A program made the position numbers and the translations under genes. Below the pieces are notes generated by a model. It made no database searches. It had not been told where the DNA came from and saw only the letters and a program-made list of their open reading frames with translations. Positions 34,901-42,686 of a stretch of 64,000 nt of DNA are shown in pieces. Source of the DNA: Bifidobacteriaceae bacterium (lineage in GTDB: Bacteria > Actinomycetota > Actinomycetes > Actinomycetales > WQXJ01); assembly GCA_031267825.1 (NCBI GenBank), contig JAIRYJ010000024.1, forward strand, positions 33,244 through 97,243, written 5' to 3'. Position 1 is the stretch's first letter. Every line of letters starts with the position of its first letter.

Positions 34901-35493
34901 CGGGGCATCCGCTGTCAGGTGTCCAGCATGGCCTTGACCGGGTTGGTTCACAGCGCACTTCAACTCTGCTGGATGAAGAAGCCTGGCCAGATGGGGCGAA
35001 GGTGACGGTCGCGGGGTTGCTGACCGGGTTGCAGCGCAAAACAGCCAAGAACGGCAACCTTTGGGCGATGGGTGTGCTGGAAGATACTGACGGCACCGTC
35101 GGCGTGCGATTCTTCCGCAAGGCTTATGACAAGTACGCCGTCAAACTACCTGATGATGTTCTGGTAGCGGTTTCTGGCAGGCTGAAACGCAGCGAAGGAC
35201 AAGAAACAGTCATCTCAGTCCAGGACCTAGAAATATTAGAGATCAAGCCGATCGATTTGACTGGAACTATGCCCCTGGAAATCGTTTTGCCAGCCAACCG
35301 GGTGACTCTGGCGATCGCCTCCAAACTAAAAGGTGTGCTGCAAGCGCACCCCGGCAAGACACCAGTTCATCTGCGCGTCACTGGTTCGCGGCGAACCACC
35401 GTGCTGGCTTTGGATGACGGGTTGCGGGTCCTGAAATCTGACCCGCTTTACGCTGATCTGAAGGCCGCCTTGGGCGCCAACTGCGTGGTTTGA
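31954..35493 (+). CDS. dnaE: DNA polymerase III subunit alpha (DnaE1)
   Basis: 1179 residues, normal DnaE1 size. The N-terminal PHP domain begins FVHLHVHTEYSLLDGAARID; polymerase motifs include GPGRGSGAGSMAAYAMGITD and the catalytic aspartates in LPDFDVDFDERRR; then FGLIIYQEQVMAIAQRVAG, helix-hairpin-helix region, and a C-terminal OB fold (KVTVAGLLTGLQRKTAKNGN). Main replicative polymerase. TAGACT sits 8 bases before the ATG, so the transcript may start at or near the codon. Confidence 0.97.
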   Translation: MVLTPGKDFVHLHVHTEYSLLDGAARIDDLLKRCQQLGQDAIAITDHGYLFGVYKFWAAAQQLGVKPIIGLEAYLTPGLARQDRRLVHWGTQAQREDDVSGGGAYTHMTLLAETTAGMHNLFRMGSFASLEGMYYKPRMDRELFERYGSGLIGTTGCPSGEVQVRLRLGQWDEAVRVAGEFQDILGRDNYYVELMDHGIPIERRVLQDLLRLAQTIGAPLVATNDLHYVAPQDAEAHAALLCVQSGSTLDDPGRFKFDGSGYYLKSAAEMREIWRELPEACDATLEIAERCQADFHVEKGLYMPRPILPPGKTEQEWFIEEVERGLVRRYPAGVPGEVAARAVYEQEIVLNKGYGGYYLVVADFINWAKSQGIRVGPGRGSGAGSMAAYAMGITDIDPIKHGLLFERFLNPERESLPDFDVDFDERRRGEVIKYVIDKYGGDRVAQLVTFGRIMAKQAIKDSTRVLGYTYSVGEQLTKAWPPSQQGKELSIADIYQPKHERYQEGVLFRQAADADPDSRKIMETARQLEGLARQSGVHPAGLIMSSEPVMGILPVMRREQDGAIITQFDYGAGEALGLVKIDFLGLRNLTVLDDTLDGIVRNGKPPVVLEELPLDDAPTYRMLSAGETLGVFQLDSSGMQSLLRRLQPGIFDDISAVQALYRPGPIADKSHSKYADRRTGRQPVSPIHPELAEALEDILRETFGLIIYQEQVMAIAQRVAGFSVGRADSLRAAMGKKKKEILDKERGPFCEGMKANGYSEEAFDALWGVMEPFGAYAFNKSHSVAYGMVSYWTAYLKCHYPVEFMAALLSSVRDSKDKSAQYLTECRRLGITVLPPSVNLSAANFTPVGEDIRFGLAAVRNVGEGVVEAIIKAREEKGDYTSFVDFLSKAPAGVCKKNVVESLIKAGAFDGMGLSRKALTLAQDRALEVVMTLKRNEAAGQFDLFGVTNEAAGSLSIEIDDVPEWPNRTKLDFEREMLGLYVSGHPLSGVQHGLDRVGSQRTSTLLDEEAWPDGAKVTVAGLLTGLQRKTAKNGNLWAMGVLEDTDGTVGVRFFRKAYDKYAVKLPDDVLVAVSGRLKRSEGQETVISVQDLEILEIKPIDLTGTMPLEIVLPANRVTLAIASKLKGVLQAHPGKTPVHLRVTGSRRTTVLALDDGLRVLKSDPLYADLKAALGANCVV

Positions 35494-36011
35494 TGAGTTT
35501 GAGCGGTCTGGCCGGACAAGAGCCTAAGCGTCACCGGGCGGCGGATCTGCCGGACAGTGCGTTAGCCGCGTTAGGCGGTCAGACCCTGGCCGGGATTCTG
35601 CTGGGATTGATTTGGTTGGTGGCCGCGCCCAGGCCGGTAGCCCAATGGATTGGGACTTATTGGTTAGCCCGCTCAGAACTAGATTTCAGTGCTGGCCAGG
35701 ATGTCTTGTTCGGCTTGCTGATGGTTGGGGCGGGCCTGGTGACAGGGACGTTGCTGGCGATTTGGTCGGCCGGGCCGCGGCCGGCCCGGCGGGCGGCACT
35801 GTGGTTCGGTGGGTCAGTCTTGGGCGCGGCCGCCTGTGCTTTGGTTGGGTGCGCCTTGGGTGGCGCGTTCGCGGTTCACCAGGTGGGAGCCAACCTGGTA
35901 GCGCCCTTGACGTTGACTTCTTGGGGTTTACTGGCCGCCTGGCCAGCGGTGGCTGGTCTGGTGGTGGCGGCAACACTGATCGCTCGTGGCCTGTTTGGGA
36001 GGACCTGGTAG
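35493..36011 (+). CDS. Four-helix membrane protein downstream of dnaE (DUF2567-like?)
   Basis: 172 residues from the ATG that shares one base with the dnaE stop (TGATG). Four hydrophobic segments: LAGILLGLIWLVAAPRPVAQ, LFGLLMVGAGLVTGTLLAIW, LWFGGSVLGAAACALVGCAL, LAAWPAVAGLVVAATLIARG. The pattern GLIWLVAAPRP followed by a charged loop and a GLVTG helix resembles actinobacterial DUF2567 proteins, but I cannot confirm this. Function unknown; co-translated with dnaE. Confidence 0.7.
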   Translation: MSLSGLAGQEPKRHRAADLPDSALAALGGQTLAGILLGLIWLVAAPRPVAQWIGTYWLARSELDFSAGQDVLFGLLMVGAGLVTGTLLAIWSAGPRPARRAALWFGGSVLGAAACALVGCALGGAFAVHQVGANLVAPLTLTSWGLLAAWPAVAGLVVAATLIARGLFGRTW

Positions 36012-36222
36012 CCGCGGTTGATGGCCGGGCCTGATGGCTGGGGCCAGGCGGTTTGACAGCGGGTTTACCGCAGGGCCGGGCGGCAGATGATGACCCAGGC
36101 CCGGTGGTCCGGCTGACGAGGCGGTGGGGGATGCCGTCCTGCGGCACGGTCCGCGACCGGCTAGACGGTCGCCTGCCAGGACGGGTGGCCGACCGAACGG
36201 TGGTCCTTGGTGTATCTGGAAG

Positions 36223-36681
36223 CTACGGGCCATCTGGAGGTGGCGGCGCTTGAGGTGCGAAGGGGTTCATTACTGTCAGGGTTCCATCTACAACCAGTCC
36301 ATCCTGCAGGTCTTCTGAAAGTGGAGTGCCACAACGGGCGCCCACGGCGGCCGCCATGATCATCGAATCCCGCCACGACAACGAATGCGAGTCAGCTAGG
36401 CGCCATGCGGTGCGCCACAGGGCTAGATCGGATGGAACTGGATCCCAATGCGCCAACGCTTCGACATCAGATCTCGCCTCGTTGGCGACTATCCCCAGTT
36501 TGGCTCCGTCAGTCGCCGCTGAATAGAACTCAAGCAGGACTTGCGCCGAGAGTCGCCCTAGCTGTCTGCGAGCCAGGAATTGGACCCAGTTCTGGGCCAC
36601 CGCCCGCTTTGCCGAGTAATGCGTGTCACGGGCATACAGCAGGATGTTCGTATCAACAAAAACGGGTCGCTCAAGGTTCAC
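36223..36681 (-). CDS. PIN-domain toxin, VapC family (no visible antitoxin)
   Basis: 152 residues from GTG 36681. PIN RNase acidic residues are present: Asp in FVDTNILLYARD, Glu in QVLLEFYSA, Asp in LSWRDSMIMAAA, Asp in LSEDLQDGL. VapC toxins cut tRNA or rRNA. A vapB gene is expected just upstream (36690-36990), but only a 36-codon frame without an antitoxin-like motif (36671-36781) is there. It is inserted opposite to dnaE and hisD. The 211 bases between the dnaE-linked gene and the vapC stop show no convincing gene. Confidence 0.85.
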   Translation of the reverse strand: MNLERPVFVDTNILLYARDTHYSAKRAVAQNWVQFLARRQLGRLSAQVLLEFYSAATDGAKLGIVANEARSDVEALAHWDPVPSDLALWRTAWRLADSHSLSWRDSMIMAAAVGARCGTPLSEDLQDGLVVDGTLTVMNPFAPQAPPPPDGP

Positions 36682-36975
36682 TCTTCAGGCAACCGGCGGT
36701 TCGAAATGGGTTATCTATGTCGGTACGGCCGCGTGCTTGGGTGGTGTCTCGGATGCGAGCAGAAGACAAGTTCTGATCCATTCTCCGGCCCAATCCGCCC
36801 GGACTTGGCGGGTTTGGGTTGACTAAGTTGTCGGGAACCTAACCAAGCGGGGTCAAGAAAACGACTTGGTCGGCTTCCTGACCTCAGGCCCCGGATGGCT
36901 CGTTGCGGGCCGAACCGAACTACCCGAGGTGGCGGACTTAGCATCTGGCTGAACTAGTCGCTAAGAGGTCCAGCA

Positions 36976-36981
36976 TAGACT
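36976..36981 (+). promoter_or_regulatory. -10 box for leaderless hisD
   Basis: TAGACT, 7 bases, then ATG 36989. This spacing puts the transcription start on the codon. There is no ribosome-binding site. The rest of the 307-base gap 36682-36988 has no supported gene. Confidence 0.55.
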
Positions 36982-36988
36982 CTTCAGT

Positions 36989-38734
36989 ATGTTGCGAACG
37001 ATCGATTTGCGTGGCCGGGGCCATTTGGCCGCCGAGGCGATCGAGGCCCTCCTGCCGCGAGCTGAGCTGGGTGTTGACGCCGCCATGGTGCAAGTCCGGC
37101 CGTTACTGGATGACATCGCCAAGCGCGGTGCGGCCGCGATCGAGGAACTATCCGCCCGCTATGACGGGATAGCGCCGCCAAGTTTGCGGGTACCGGAAGA
37201 CGAACTGCGGCGCGCCTTGGCTGGACTTGACCCTGAGGTCCGCCAAGCGATGGAAGTCTCGATTGATCGGGTCAGGCGGGTCCACGCGGCTGAGGTGCCA
37301 CCAGACAGCCGGGTTGAGGTGGCGCCGGGAGCATCCATCTCGCAGCGCTGGATCCCGGTACGGCGGGTTGGTTTATACGCTCCGGGCGGGCTGGCGGTCT
37401 ACCCAAGCTCTGTGATCATGAATGTTGTCCCAGCTCAAGAGGCTGGGGTTCGGGAACTGACGGTGTCTTCACCGCCTCAGCCGGCCTTTGGTGGTTGGCC
37501 GCATCCAGCGATTCTGGCGGCCTGCCAACTACTCGGGGTGAGCGAGGTGTACGCCGCTGGCGGGGTTTCAGCTATCGGCCTGTTCGCTTTTGGTGTGCCC
37601 GGTATCGCCCGCAAAGTTGATGTCATAACCGGTCCTGGCAATATCTATGTGGCGACAGCTAAACGGCTGGTGATGGGTGGAGTTGGGATAGACGCTGAGG
37701 CCGGTCCAACCGAGATCGCGATAGTCGCTGATGGTGGCGCCAACGCTGAGTTTGTAGCGGCTGACCTGGTCAGCCAAGCTGAACACGATCCGTTAGCGGG
37801 GGCGATCCTAATCACCGACTCACCTGATTTAGCGCGCCAAGTTGATGCCGCGGTTAGACGCCGCTCAGCTCAAACCAAACACGCCCAACGGGTTGATCTG
37901 GCGTTGCGCGGCGCGCAAAGCGCCACTGTGCTGGTGGACAGCGTTGATGAGGCTCTCCGCGTAGCTAACGTTTACGCCGCTGAGCACCTTGAACTACAAG
38001 TCGCCGATCCGGCGGCGGCGGCCGAGAAGATTCATTCCGCTGGCGCGATCTTTGTTGGGCCTTACAGCCCGGTACCTTTGGGTGACTATATGGCCGGGTC
38101 TAACCATGTCTTGCCAACTGGTGGAACAGCCCGGTTCGCTTCCGGCCTGAGTGTGATGGCGTTCCTCAAATCAGTTCAGCAAGTCGAATACACGGCTTCA
38201 GCTTTGCGGGATGTGGCGTCACTGATTGAGGCTTTCGCCTTAGCTGAGGACCTGCCAGCCCACGGTGAGGCGATCCGGGAACGGAGCCGGGGGCGGGCTG
38301 TGCGTGGCCCGCTACCAGAAGACTTAGCTGAGGTGACAGCCCCGGATTTGGTTGGTTCGCTGCCTCCTGCGGTGGACGATGCCGCCGCCACGGTTTGGGA
38401 GGTCGTGTCGAACGCCGTGGTGGGTAAGACCAACCCGGCTGAGAGTGCGTCCGCTGGGGACGGCCGTTTTGAGCCGCCCTGGGCTGGGCCGGCGAGCCGT
38501 CCAGCCTTAGAGATCAGCGGTTCCGGGTTAGAGGACGGTTTAAGGGTTGACCAGGTGGCCAGCCACGGTGCGGACCAGGCCGTTGAACAGGGCGACTGTG
38601 ATGACTGGCTTGGGCCGCTGCCGCCACTCGAACCAGGTCAGGCCGCCCGAACTGAAGTCGGCGGTGGAACCACAACCAGTGGGCGAACCAAGCCAGTCAT
38701 TGAGGGTCCACCAGATGATCCGGACCGGCCATGA
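36989..38734 (+). CDS. hisD: Histidinol dehydrogenase with long C-terminal extension
   Basis: Oxidises L-histidinol to histidine, the last two steps of the pathway. Catalytic core motifs: ITGPGNIYVATAKRLVMGGV, EAGPTEIAIVADG, ADLVSQAEHDPLAG, YAAEHLELQV, PLGDYMAGSNHVLPTGG. The enzyme normally ends near residue 430-440 (here after HGEAIRERS). A further 150 or so residues follow, rich in Pro, Gly, Asp and Ala with no recognisable domain (FEPPWAGPASRP, PLPPLEPGQA). The frame is uninterrupted, and hisC starts within its final codons (ATGA). First gene of the his cluster. Confidence 0.95.
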   Translation: MLRTIDLRGRGHLAAEAIEALLPRAELGVDAAMVQVRPLLDDIAKRGAAAIEELSARYDGIAPPSLRVPEDELRRALAGLDPEVRQAMEVSIDRVRRVHAAEVPPDSRVEVAPGASISQRWIPVRRVGLYAPGGLAVYPSSVIMNVVPAQEAGVRELTVSSPPQPAFGGWPHPAILAACQLLGVSEVYAAGGVSAIGLFAFGVPGIARKVDVITGPGNIYVATAKRLVMGGVGIDAEAGPTEIAIVADGGANAEFVAADLVSQAEHDPLAGAILITDSPDLARQVDAAVRRRSAQTKHAQRVDLALRGAQSATVLVDSVDEALRVANVYAAEHLELQVADPAAAAEKIHSAGAIFVGPYSPVPLGDYMAGSNHVLPTGGTARFASGLSVMAFLKSVQQVEYTASALRDVASLIEAFALAEDLPAHGEAIRERSRGRAVRGPLPEDLAEVTAPDLVGSLPPAVDDAAATVWEVVSNAVVGKTNPAESASAGDGRFEPPWAGPASRPALEISGSGLEDGLRVDQVASHGADQAVEQGDCDDWLGPLPPLEPGQAARTEVGGGTTTSGRTKPVIEGPPDDPDRP

Positions 38735-39828
38735 GCGGCCTGCCAGTCCGTCCAGAGATCGCCGCCGCTGAACCATACGGCGCACCACATCCCGATGTGC
38801 CTGTCCGTCTCAACGTCAACGAAAACCCCTACCCGCCGCCACCAGAAGTGGTCGACGGGATTGTTCAACGGGTTAGGCAAGCCGCTGAACAGGCCAACCG
38901 TTACCCGGACCGCGACTTCACCGCGCTGCGTTCGGCTTTAGCCGACTATTTGGCGCGTGAAGCTGAAGTGCCTGACATCACACCAGACATGATCTGGGCG
39001 GCGAACGGCTCAAATGAAGTGATGCTGCAACTGATGCAGGTTTTTGGTGGGCCTGGCCGGACAGCCATCGGCTTTGAACCGGCCTATTCGATGTACCCCG
39101 AATACGCGCGCAACACTTTCACCACTTGGCGGCCAACTCAACGCGGGCCAGATTTTGCTTTTGACCTGGCCCGGGCGTTGCGCCAAATTGAACATGAAGC
39201 ACCGACGGTGGTGCTGCTCGATTCACCCAACAACCCGACCGGGTTGATCACACCACTAGAAACGGTTGAGGCGTTAGCTGAACAGACCGCTGGGCGGGCT
39301 GTTCTGCTGGTTGATGAAGCCTACGGTGAGTTCCGCCAACCTGGCACACCGAGCGCTTTGAAACTCTTAGCCCGCTACCCGCATCTGGCCGTATCCCGCA
39401 CCATGTCGAAAGCTTTCGCTTTCGCTGGTGTCAGGTTGGGTTACCTGGCGGCGGCGCCAGAGCTGATCGGCTACTTGCGAACCGTTCGCCTGCCTTACCA
39501 CTTGTCCGCCATTACTCAAGCCACCGCTCTGGCAGCGCTTGACTACGCCGGTCTGATGCTGAGCCAAATAGCTGAACTGCGTGAACGGCGTAAACGTTTA
39601 GCTAGTGCGCTTGGTGCGATGGGATTCACGGTGACGGATTCAGAAGCTAACTTTGTGTTGTTCGGCCGGTTCGAGGACCGCCATGCGACCTGGCGGAAGC
39701 TGCTGGCTCAAGGTGTGATTATCCGCCAAGTCGGCCCGGCCGGTTGGCTTAGAGTATCAGTCGGAACAGAAGCCGAAACCTTGGCCTTTTTACGCGCCTT
39801 GGCGCGAACCCGTGAGGAGTTGGAATGA
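38731..39828 (+). CDS. hisC: Histidinol-phosphate aminotransferase
   Basis: 365 residues, class I/II PLP aminotransferase. Motifs: [61 protein letters not shown], and [17 protein letters not shown] with the PLP lysine. Converts imidazole-acetol phosphate to histidinol phosphate. Overlaps hisD and hisB by four bases each. Confidence 0.95.
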   Translation: MSGLPVRPEIAAAEPYGAPHPDVPVRLNVNENPYPPPPEVVDGIVQRVRQAAEQANRYPDRDFTALRSALADYLAREAEVPDITPDMIWAANGSNEVMLQLMQVFGGPGRTAIGFEPAYSMYPEYARNTFTTWRPTQRGPDFAFDLARALRQIEHEAPTVVLLDSPNNPTGLITPLETVEALAEQTAGRAVLLVDEAYGEFRQPGTPSALKLLARYPHLAVSRTMSKAFAFAGVRLGYLAAAPELIGYLRTVRLPYHLSAITQATALAALDYAGLMLSQIAELRERRKRLASALGAMGFTVTDSEANFVLFGRFEDRHATWRKLLAQGVIIRQVGPAGWLRVSVGTEAETLAFLRALARTREELE

Positions 39829-40424
39829 ACCGGGAAGCCACCATCAAGCGTCAAACCAGTGAATCGACAGTCGAAGTCAGCCTTAACTTAGACGGCACTG
39901 GTGAAGCTCAAATATCAACTGGGGTCGGCTTTTACGACCACATGTTGACAGCTTTAGCCCGCCACTCCTTGATCGATTTGACGGTCCAAGCTAAAGGCGA
40001 CCTTGAAATAGATGTTCATCACACCGTTGAAGACACCGCAATCGTGCTAGGTCAGGCGTTACGCCAAGCTCTAGGAGACAAACGCGGTATCGGCCGGTTC
40101 GGTGAAGCCACCGTGCCGTTAGATGAATCATTGGCTCAAGCGGTGGTTGATATTTCGGGTCGGCCGTACTTCGCCGCTTCGGGTGAACCAGACTCACTCG
40201 CCTTCGCGCTGATCGCGGGACATTTCACAGGCGCCTTAGCGGCTCACGTGTTCGAGTCGATCGCACTTAACGCTGGCTTGACACTGCATTTGCGGTTACT
40301 GGCCGGGCGCGACCCGCACCACATAGTCGAAGCTGAGTTCAAAGCTGTGGCACGAGCCCTGCGCTGGGCTATCGCACCTGATCCGGGCGTCACCGGAGTG
40401 CCCTCAACCAAGGGGACGCTGTGA
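39825..40424 (+). CDS. hisB: Imidazoleglycerol-phosphate dehydratase
   Basis: 199 residues, monofunctional HisB. The two Mn-binding repeats are intact: [16 protein letters not shown] with [15 protein letters not shown], and [12 protein letters not shown] region with [38 protein letters not shown] lies between. Translationally coupled to both neighbours. Confidence 0.96.
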   Translation: MNREATIKRQTSESTVEVSLNLDGTGEAQISTGVGFYDHMLTALARHSLIDLTVQAKGDLEIDVHHTVEDTAIVLGQALRQALGDKRGIGRFGEATVPLDESLAQAVVDISGRPYFAASGEPDSLAFALIAGHFTGALAAHVFESIALNAGLTLHLRLLAGRDPHHIVEAEFKAVARALRWAIAPDPGVTGVPSTKGTL

Positions 40425-40987
40425 CCGCGACTCCCAGTGACCAGTGGGACCAAGCGCTAGAGGAACTCCTTGAAGCGGAACCCGACCAAAGTGATGAAAC
40501 CAAGTTTCGGGAAGTCGCGGTTCTGGTCTTCGATGTCTCCGATAAGCGCCTGCTGGCCGCGTTGCTCAAAGGCCCTCAGATCGCGGCCCGGACGTTAGCT
40601 TTCATCGGTGGCGGTGTGGCTGTCTTGGACCACTCAAGCGAGGCGGACTCGCTGGAAGCCGCTAGGGCGGCATCGTCCGCGCTACCTGACTATCCGATCT
40701 GCCTTTTGCATCGCGGACCGAGCGAAGACCCGGCGGCGGGGGAGATCCAGGCACGCTGTTTCTTGGGTGGCGCTGACCAAGGAACAATCGGACCTGGCCT
40801 GGTGTTGGCCCCAGGGCCGCAACTGTTAGAGGACCTGCTGATCGATCCGCAAGCCGCCGATAAAGCCTTGGAGGAGGCGGTTGACGTGTCCACCTTGGGC
40901 GCGGCCGAAGCCATGAGGATCATCACGCGCCATGCCGCTAAGCTGGCTCGGTTGCGGCGGCGGCGCGACTGGCGGGCTGACGGTTGA
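40421..40987 (+). CDS. Uncharacterised protein inside the his operon
   Basis: 188 residues from GTG 40421, overlapping hisB and hisH by four bases. It starts with an acidic helix ([18 protein letters not shown]), then alpha/beta-looking segments ([36 protein letters not shown]) and ends with a strongly basic tail ([18 protein letters not shown]). No catalytic motif or membrane segment is recognised. Hypothetical genes at this position are seen in other actinomycetes. The tight coupling suggests a role linked to histidine synthesis, such as stabilising HisH/HisF; that is inference. Confidence 0.8.
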   Translation: MTATPSDQWDQALEELLEAEPDQSDETKFREVAVLVFDVSDKRLLAALLKGPQIAARTLAFIGGGVAVLDHSSEADSLEAARAASSALPDYPICLLHRGPSEDPAAGEIQARCFLGGADQGTIGPGLVLAPGPQLLEDLLIDPQAADKALEEAVDVSTLGAAEAMRIITRHAAKLARLRRRRDWRADG

Positions 40988-41619
40988 GCGTCACAGTAGT
41001 TGTCTTGGATTACGGCTTCGGCAATGTGCGGAGCGCTTTGCGGGCTGTTAGACGGGCCGGCGCGCAAGCTGAACTGACAGCCGACCCGGCCGCCGTGCAA
41101 CGCGCCGATGGTTTGATCGTGCCAGGTGTTGGGGCCTTCGGCGCTGTCATGAAGGGTTTGGAACGGGTTGACGGCGGCAGGCTAATTGAACGCCGCCTGG
41201 CAGGCGGGCGAGGTGTTTTAGGTATTTGTGTTGGCCTGCAAGTGATGTTCGAACAAGGCGATGAACATGGCACCGTGACAGCTGGTTTGAACCAGTGGCC
41301 TGGCGCGGTGACACGCCTCCAGGCCCCGATTGTGCCGCATATGGGCTGGTCAAAGGTCTGCCCGTCGAACGGCAGCAAACTTTTCGCCGGAATTGAAGAA
41401 GAACGATTCTATTTTGTCCACTCCTACGCGGCGCTAGATTTCCCGTTACCGCGAGGAGGAGCTGGACCGCTGGCCGCACCGCTGGTGACCTGGGCGGAAC
41501 ACGGCAGCCGCTTTGTCGCGGCGGTCGAGAACGGGCCACTCAGCGCCACCCAGTTCCATCCCGAAAAGTCTGGTCAGGCCGGCCAGCGTTTACTGAAGAA
41601 CTGGATTGGAACACTGTGA
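40984..41619 (+). CDS. hisH: Imidazole glycerol phosphate synthase, glutamine amidotransferase subunit
   Basis: 211 residues from a TTG. Class I amidotransferase triad: Cys in [16 protein letters not shown], and His/Glu in [14 protein letters not shown]. Also [21 protein letters not shown] and [14 protein letters not shown]. Supplies ammonia to HisF, which is not in the window. Overlaps priA by GTGA. Confidence 0.95.
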   Translation: MSVTVVVLDYGFGNVRSALRAVRRAGAQAELTADPAAVQRADGLIVPGVGAFGAVMKGLERVDGGRLIERRLAGGRGVLGICVGLQVMFEQGDEHGTVTAGLNQWPGAVTRLQAPIVPHMGWSKVCPSNGSKLFAGIEEERFYFVHSYAALDFPLPRGGAGPLAAPLVTWAEHGSRFVAAVENGPLSATQFHPEKSGQAGQRLLKNWIGTL

Positions 41620-42353
41620 CATTGCCACTTGAAATCCTGCCAGCCGTTGATGTGGCGGAAGGTCAAGCCGTCCGTTTGGTTCAAGGCGAGGCCGGATCGG
41701 AAACTTTCTACGGTGATCCGCTAGCTGCCGCGATGGATTGGCAACGCGGCGGTGCCTTGTGGGTTCACCTAGTTGATTTGGACGCGGCCTTCGGCCGGGG
41801 CTCCAACGCCGGCCTGATTGAAGGCGTTGTGGCGGCCCTTGACGTGCGGGTTGAACTGTCCGGTGGCATCCGGGATGACGCCTCACTGGCGCGAGCTTTG
41901 GCTACCGGGGCGAAGCGGATCAACTTGGGCACGGCTGCCCTGGAAGACCCAGACTGGACCCGTCAAGTTTTGAAACAGCATGGTGAACGGATAGCTGTTG
42001 GTCTTGATGTGCGTGGTGAAACCTTGGCCGCTCGAGGCTGGACCAAACCAGGCGGTAATTTGTGGGAAGTCTTGGAACGCCTCAACCAGCATGGTTGCAA
42101 ACGTTATGTGGTGACTGACGTTTCGCGCGATGGGACGCTGGGCGGCCCTAACTTGGAGTTGTTGGCGGCGGTCTGCGCCCGGACAGATTCGCCAGTGGTG
42201 GCTTCAGGTGGGGTTTCCTCGTTGGCTGATTTGGCGGCTTTACGGGAAATGGTGCCGCTCGGAGTTGAGGGAGCGATAGTCGGTAAGGCTCTATACGCTG
42301 GCGCTTTCACTTTGCGTCAGGCGCTTGATGTGGCCGGAGGTACATCCGCTTAG
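41616..42353 (+). CDS. priA: Phosphoribosyl isomerase A (HisA/TrpF bifunctional type)
   Basis: 245 residues, (beta/alpha)8 barrel. [20 protein letters not shown] with the first catalytic Asp, [52 protein letters not shown] with the second Asp, [16 protein letters not shown]. Actinobacterial PriA enzymes isomerise both ProFAR (His) and PRA (Trp) intermediates; assignment rests on taxon and sequence style. Last gene of this his block; hisG, hisE, hisF and hisI are elsewhere. Confidence 0.92.
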   Translation: MTLPLEILPAVDVAEGQAVRLVQGEAGSETFYGDPLAAAMDWQRGGALWVHLVDLDAAFGRGSNAGLIEGVVAALDVRVELSGGIRDDASLARALATGAKRINLGTAALEDPDWTRQVLKQHGERIAVGLDVRGETLAARGWTKPGGNLWEVLERLNQHGCKRYVVTDVSRDGTLGGPNLELLAAVCARTDSPVVASGGVSSLADLAALREMVPLGVEGAIVGKALYAGAFTLRQALDVAGGTSA

Positions 42354-42420
42354 CGTGAGGTGGCCGGGGCTGGGTCAGACCAAACTGGCCGACCCGCCGG
42401 GGATGGCTGGTGAGTTCTGG

Positions 42421-42686
42421 TAGGATCGCCGGGACCGCGCGCCGCATTAGCGGGTTGCTTCCTTAATGTGGCGCAGGATGTCTAACGGCCAGCCGGGCTG
42501 AAGATCAGCCCGCACCGGTGGCATCAGAAGTGTAAGCGGAGGCTACGGGCTTCCCACCCGAGCGCCCACTGGTCCAGGACTGCCGCCAGGCAGCCGCTGA
42601 GCCTAAGACAGGGCACCGGGTAAGGCAGGTTAGCTGTCTCCGCGCGCCTTCGGGTCTTATGTGTCAGCGGAGCTTAGGAGTGAATT
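42421..42686 (+). promoter_or_regulatory. Promoter and structured leader of infC-rpmI-rplT
   Basis: TAGGAT at 42421-42426 is a likely -10, giving a leader of about 250 bases. It contains CGCCGCATTAG pairing with TTAATGTGGCG (42440-42473), a perfect hairpin GGGCTGA-AGA-TCAGCCC (42495-42511) and further GC-rich helices up to an AGGAG site at 42676-42680. No ORF is convincing in the 333-base gap. Ribosomal protein L20 or IF3 autoregulation acts through such leaders in other bacteria. Confidence 0.55.

Noticed and set aside
36053..36253. Plus-strand 66-codon frame between the dnaE-linked gene and vapC
   Set aside because: No ribosome site or recognisable pattern, and it overlaps the vapC 3' end.
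36671..36781. 36-codon minus-strand frame upstream of vapC as a VapB antitoxin
   Set aside because: Too short and without an AbrB, RHH or Phd-like DNA-binding pattern; kept only as a test suggestion.
42354..42686. tRNA or other known RNA gene in the infC leader
   Set aside because: No cloverleaf or T-loop pattern could be made; treated as a structured leader.
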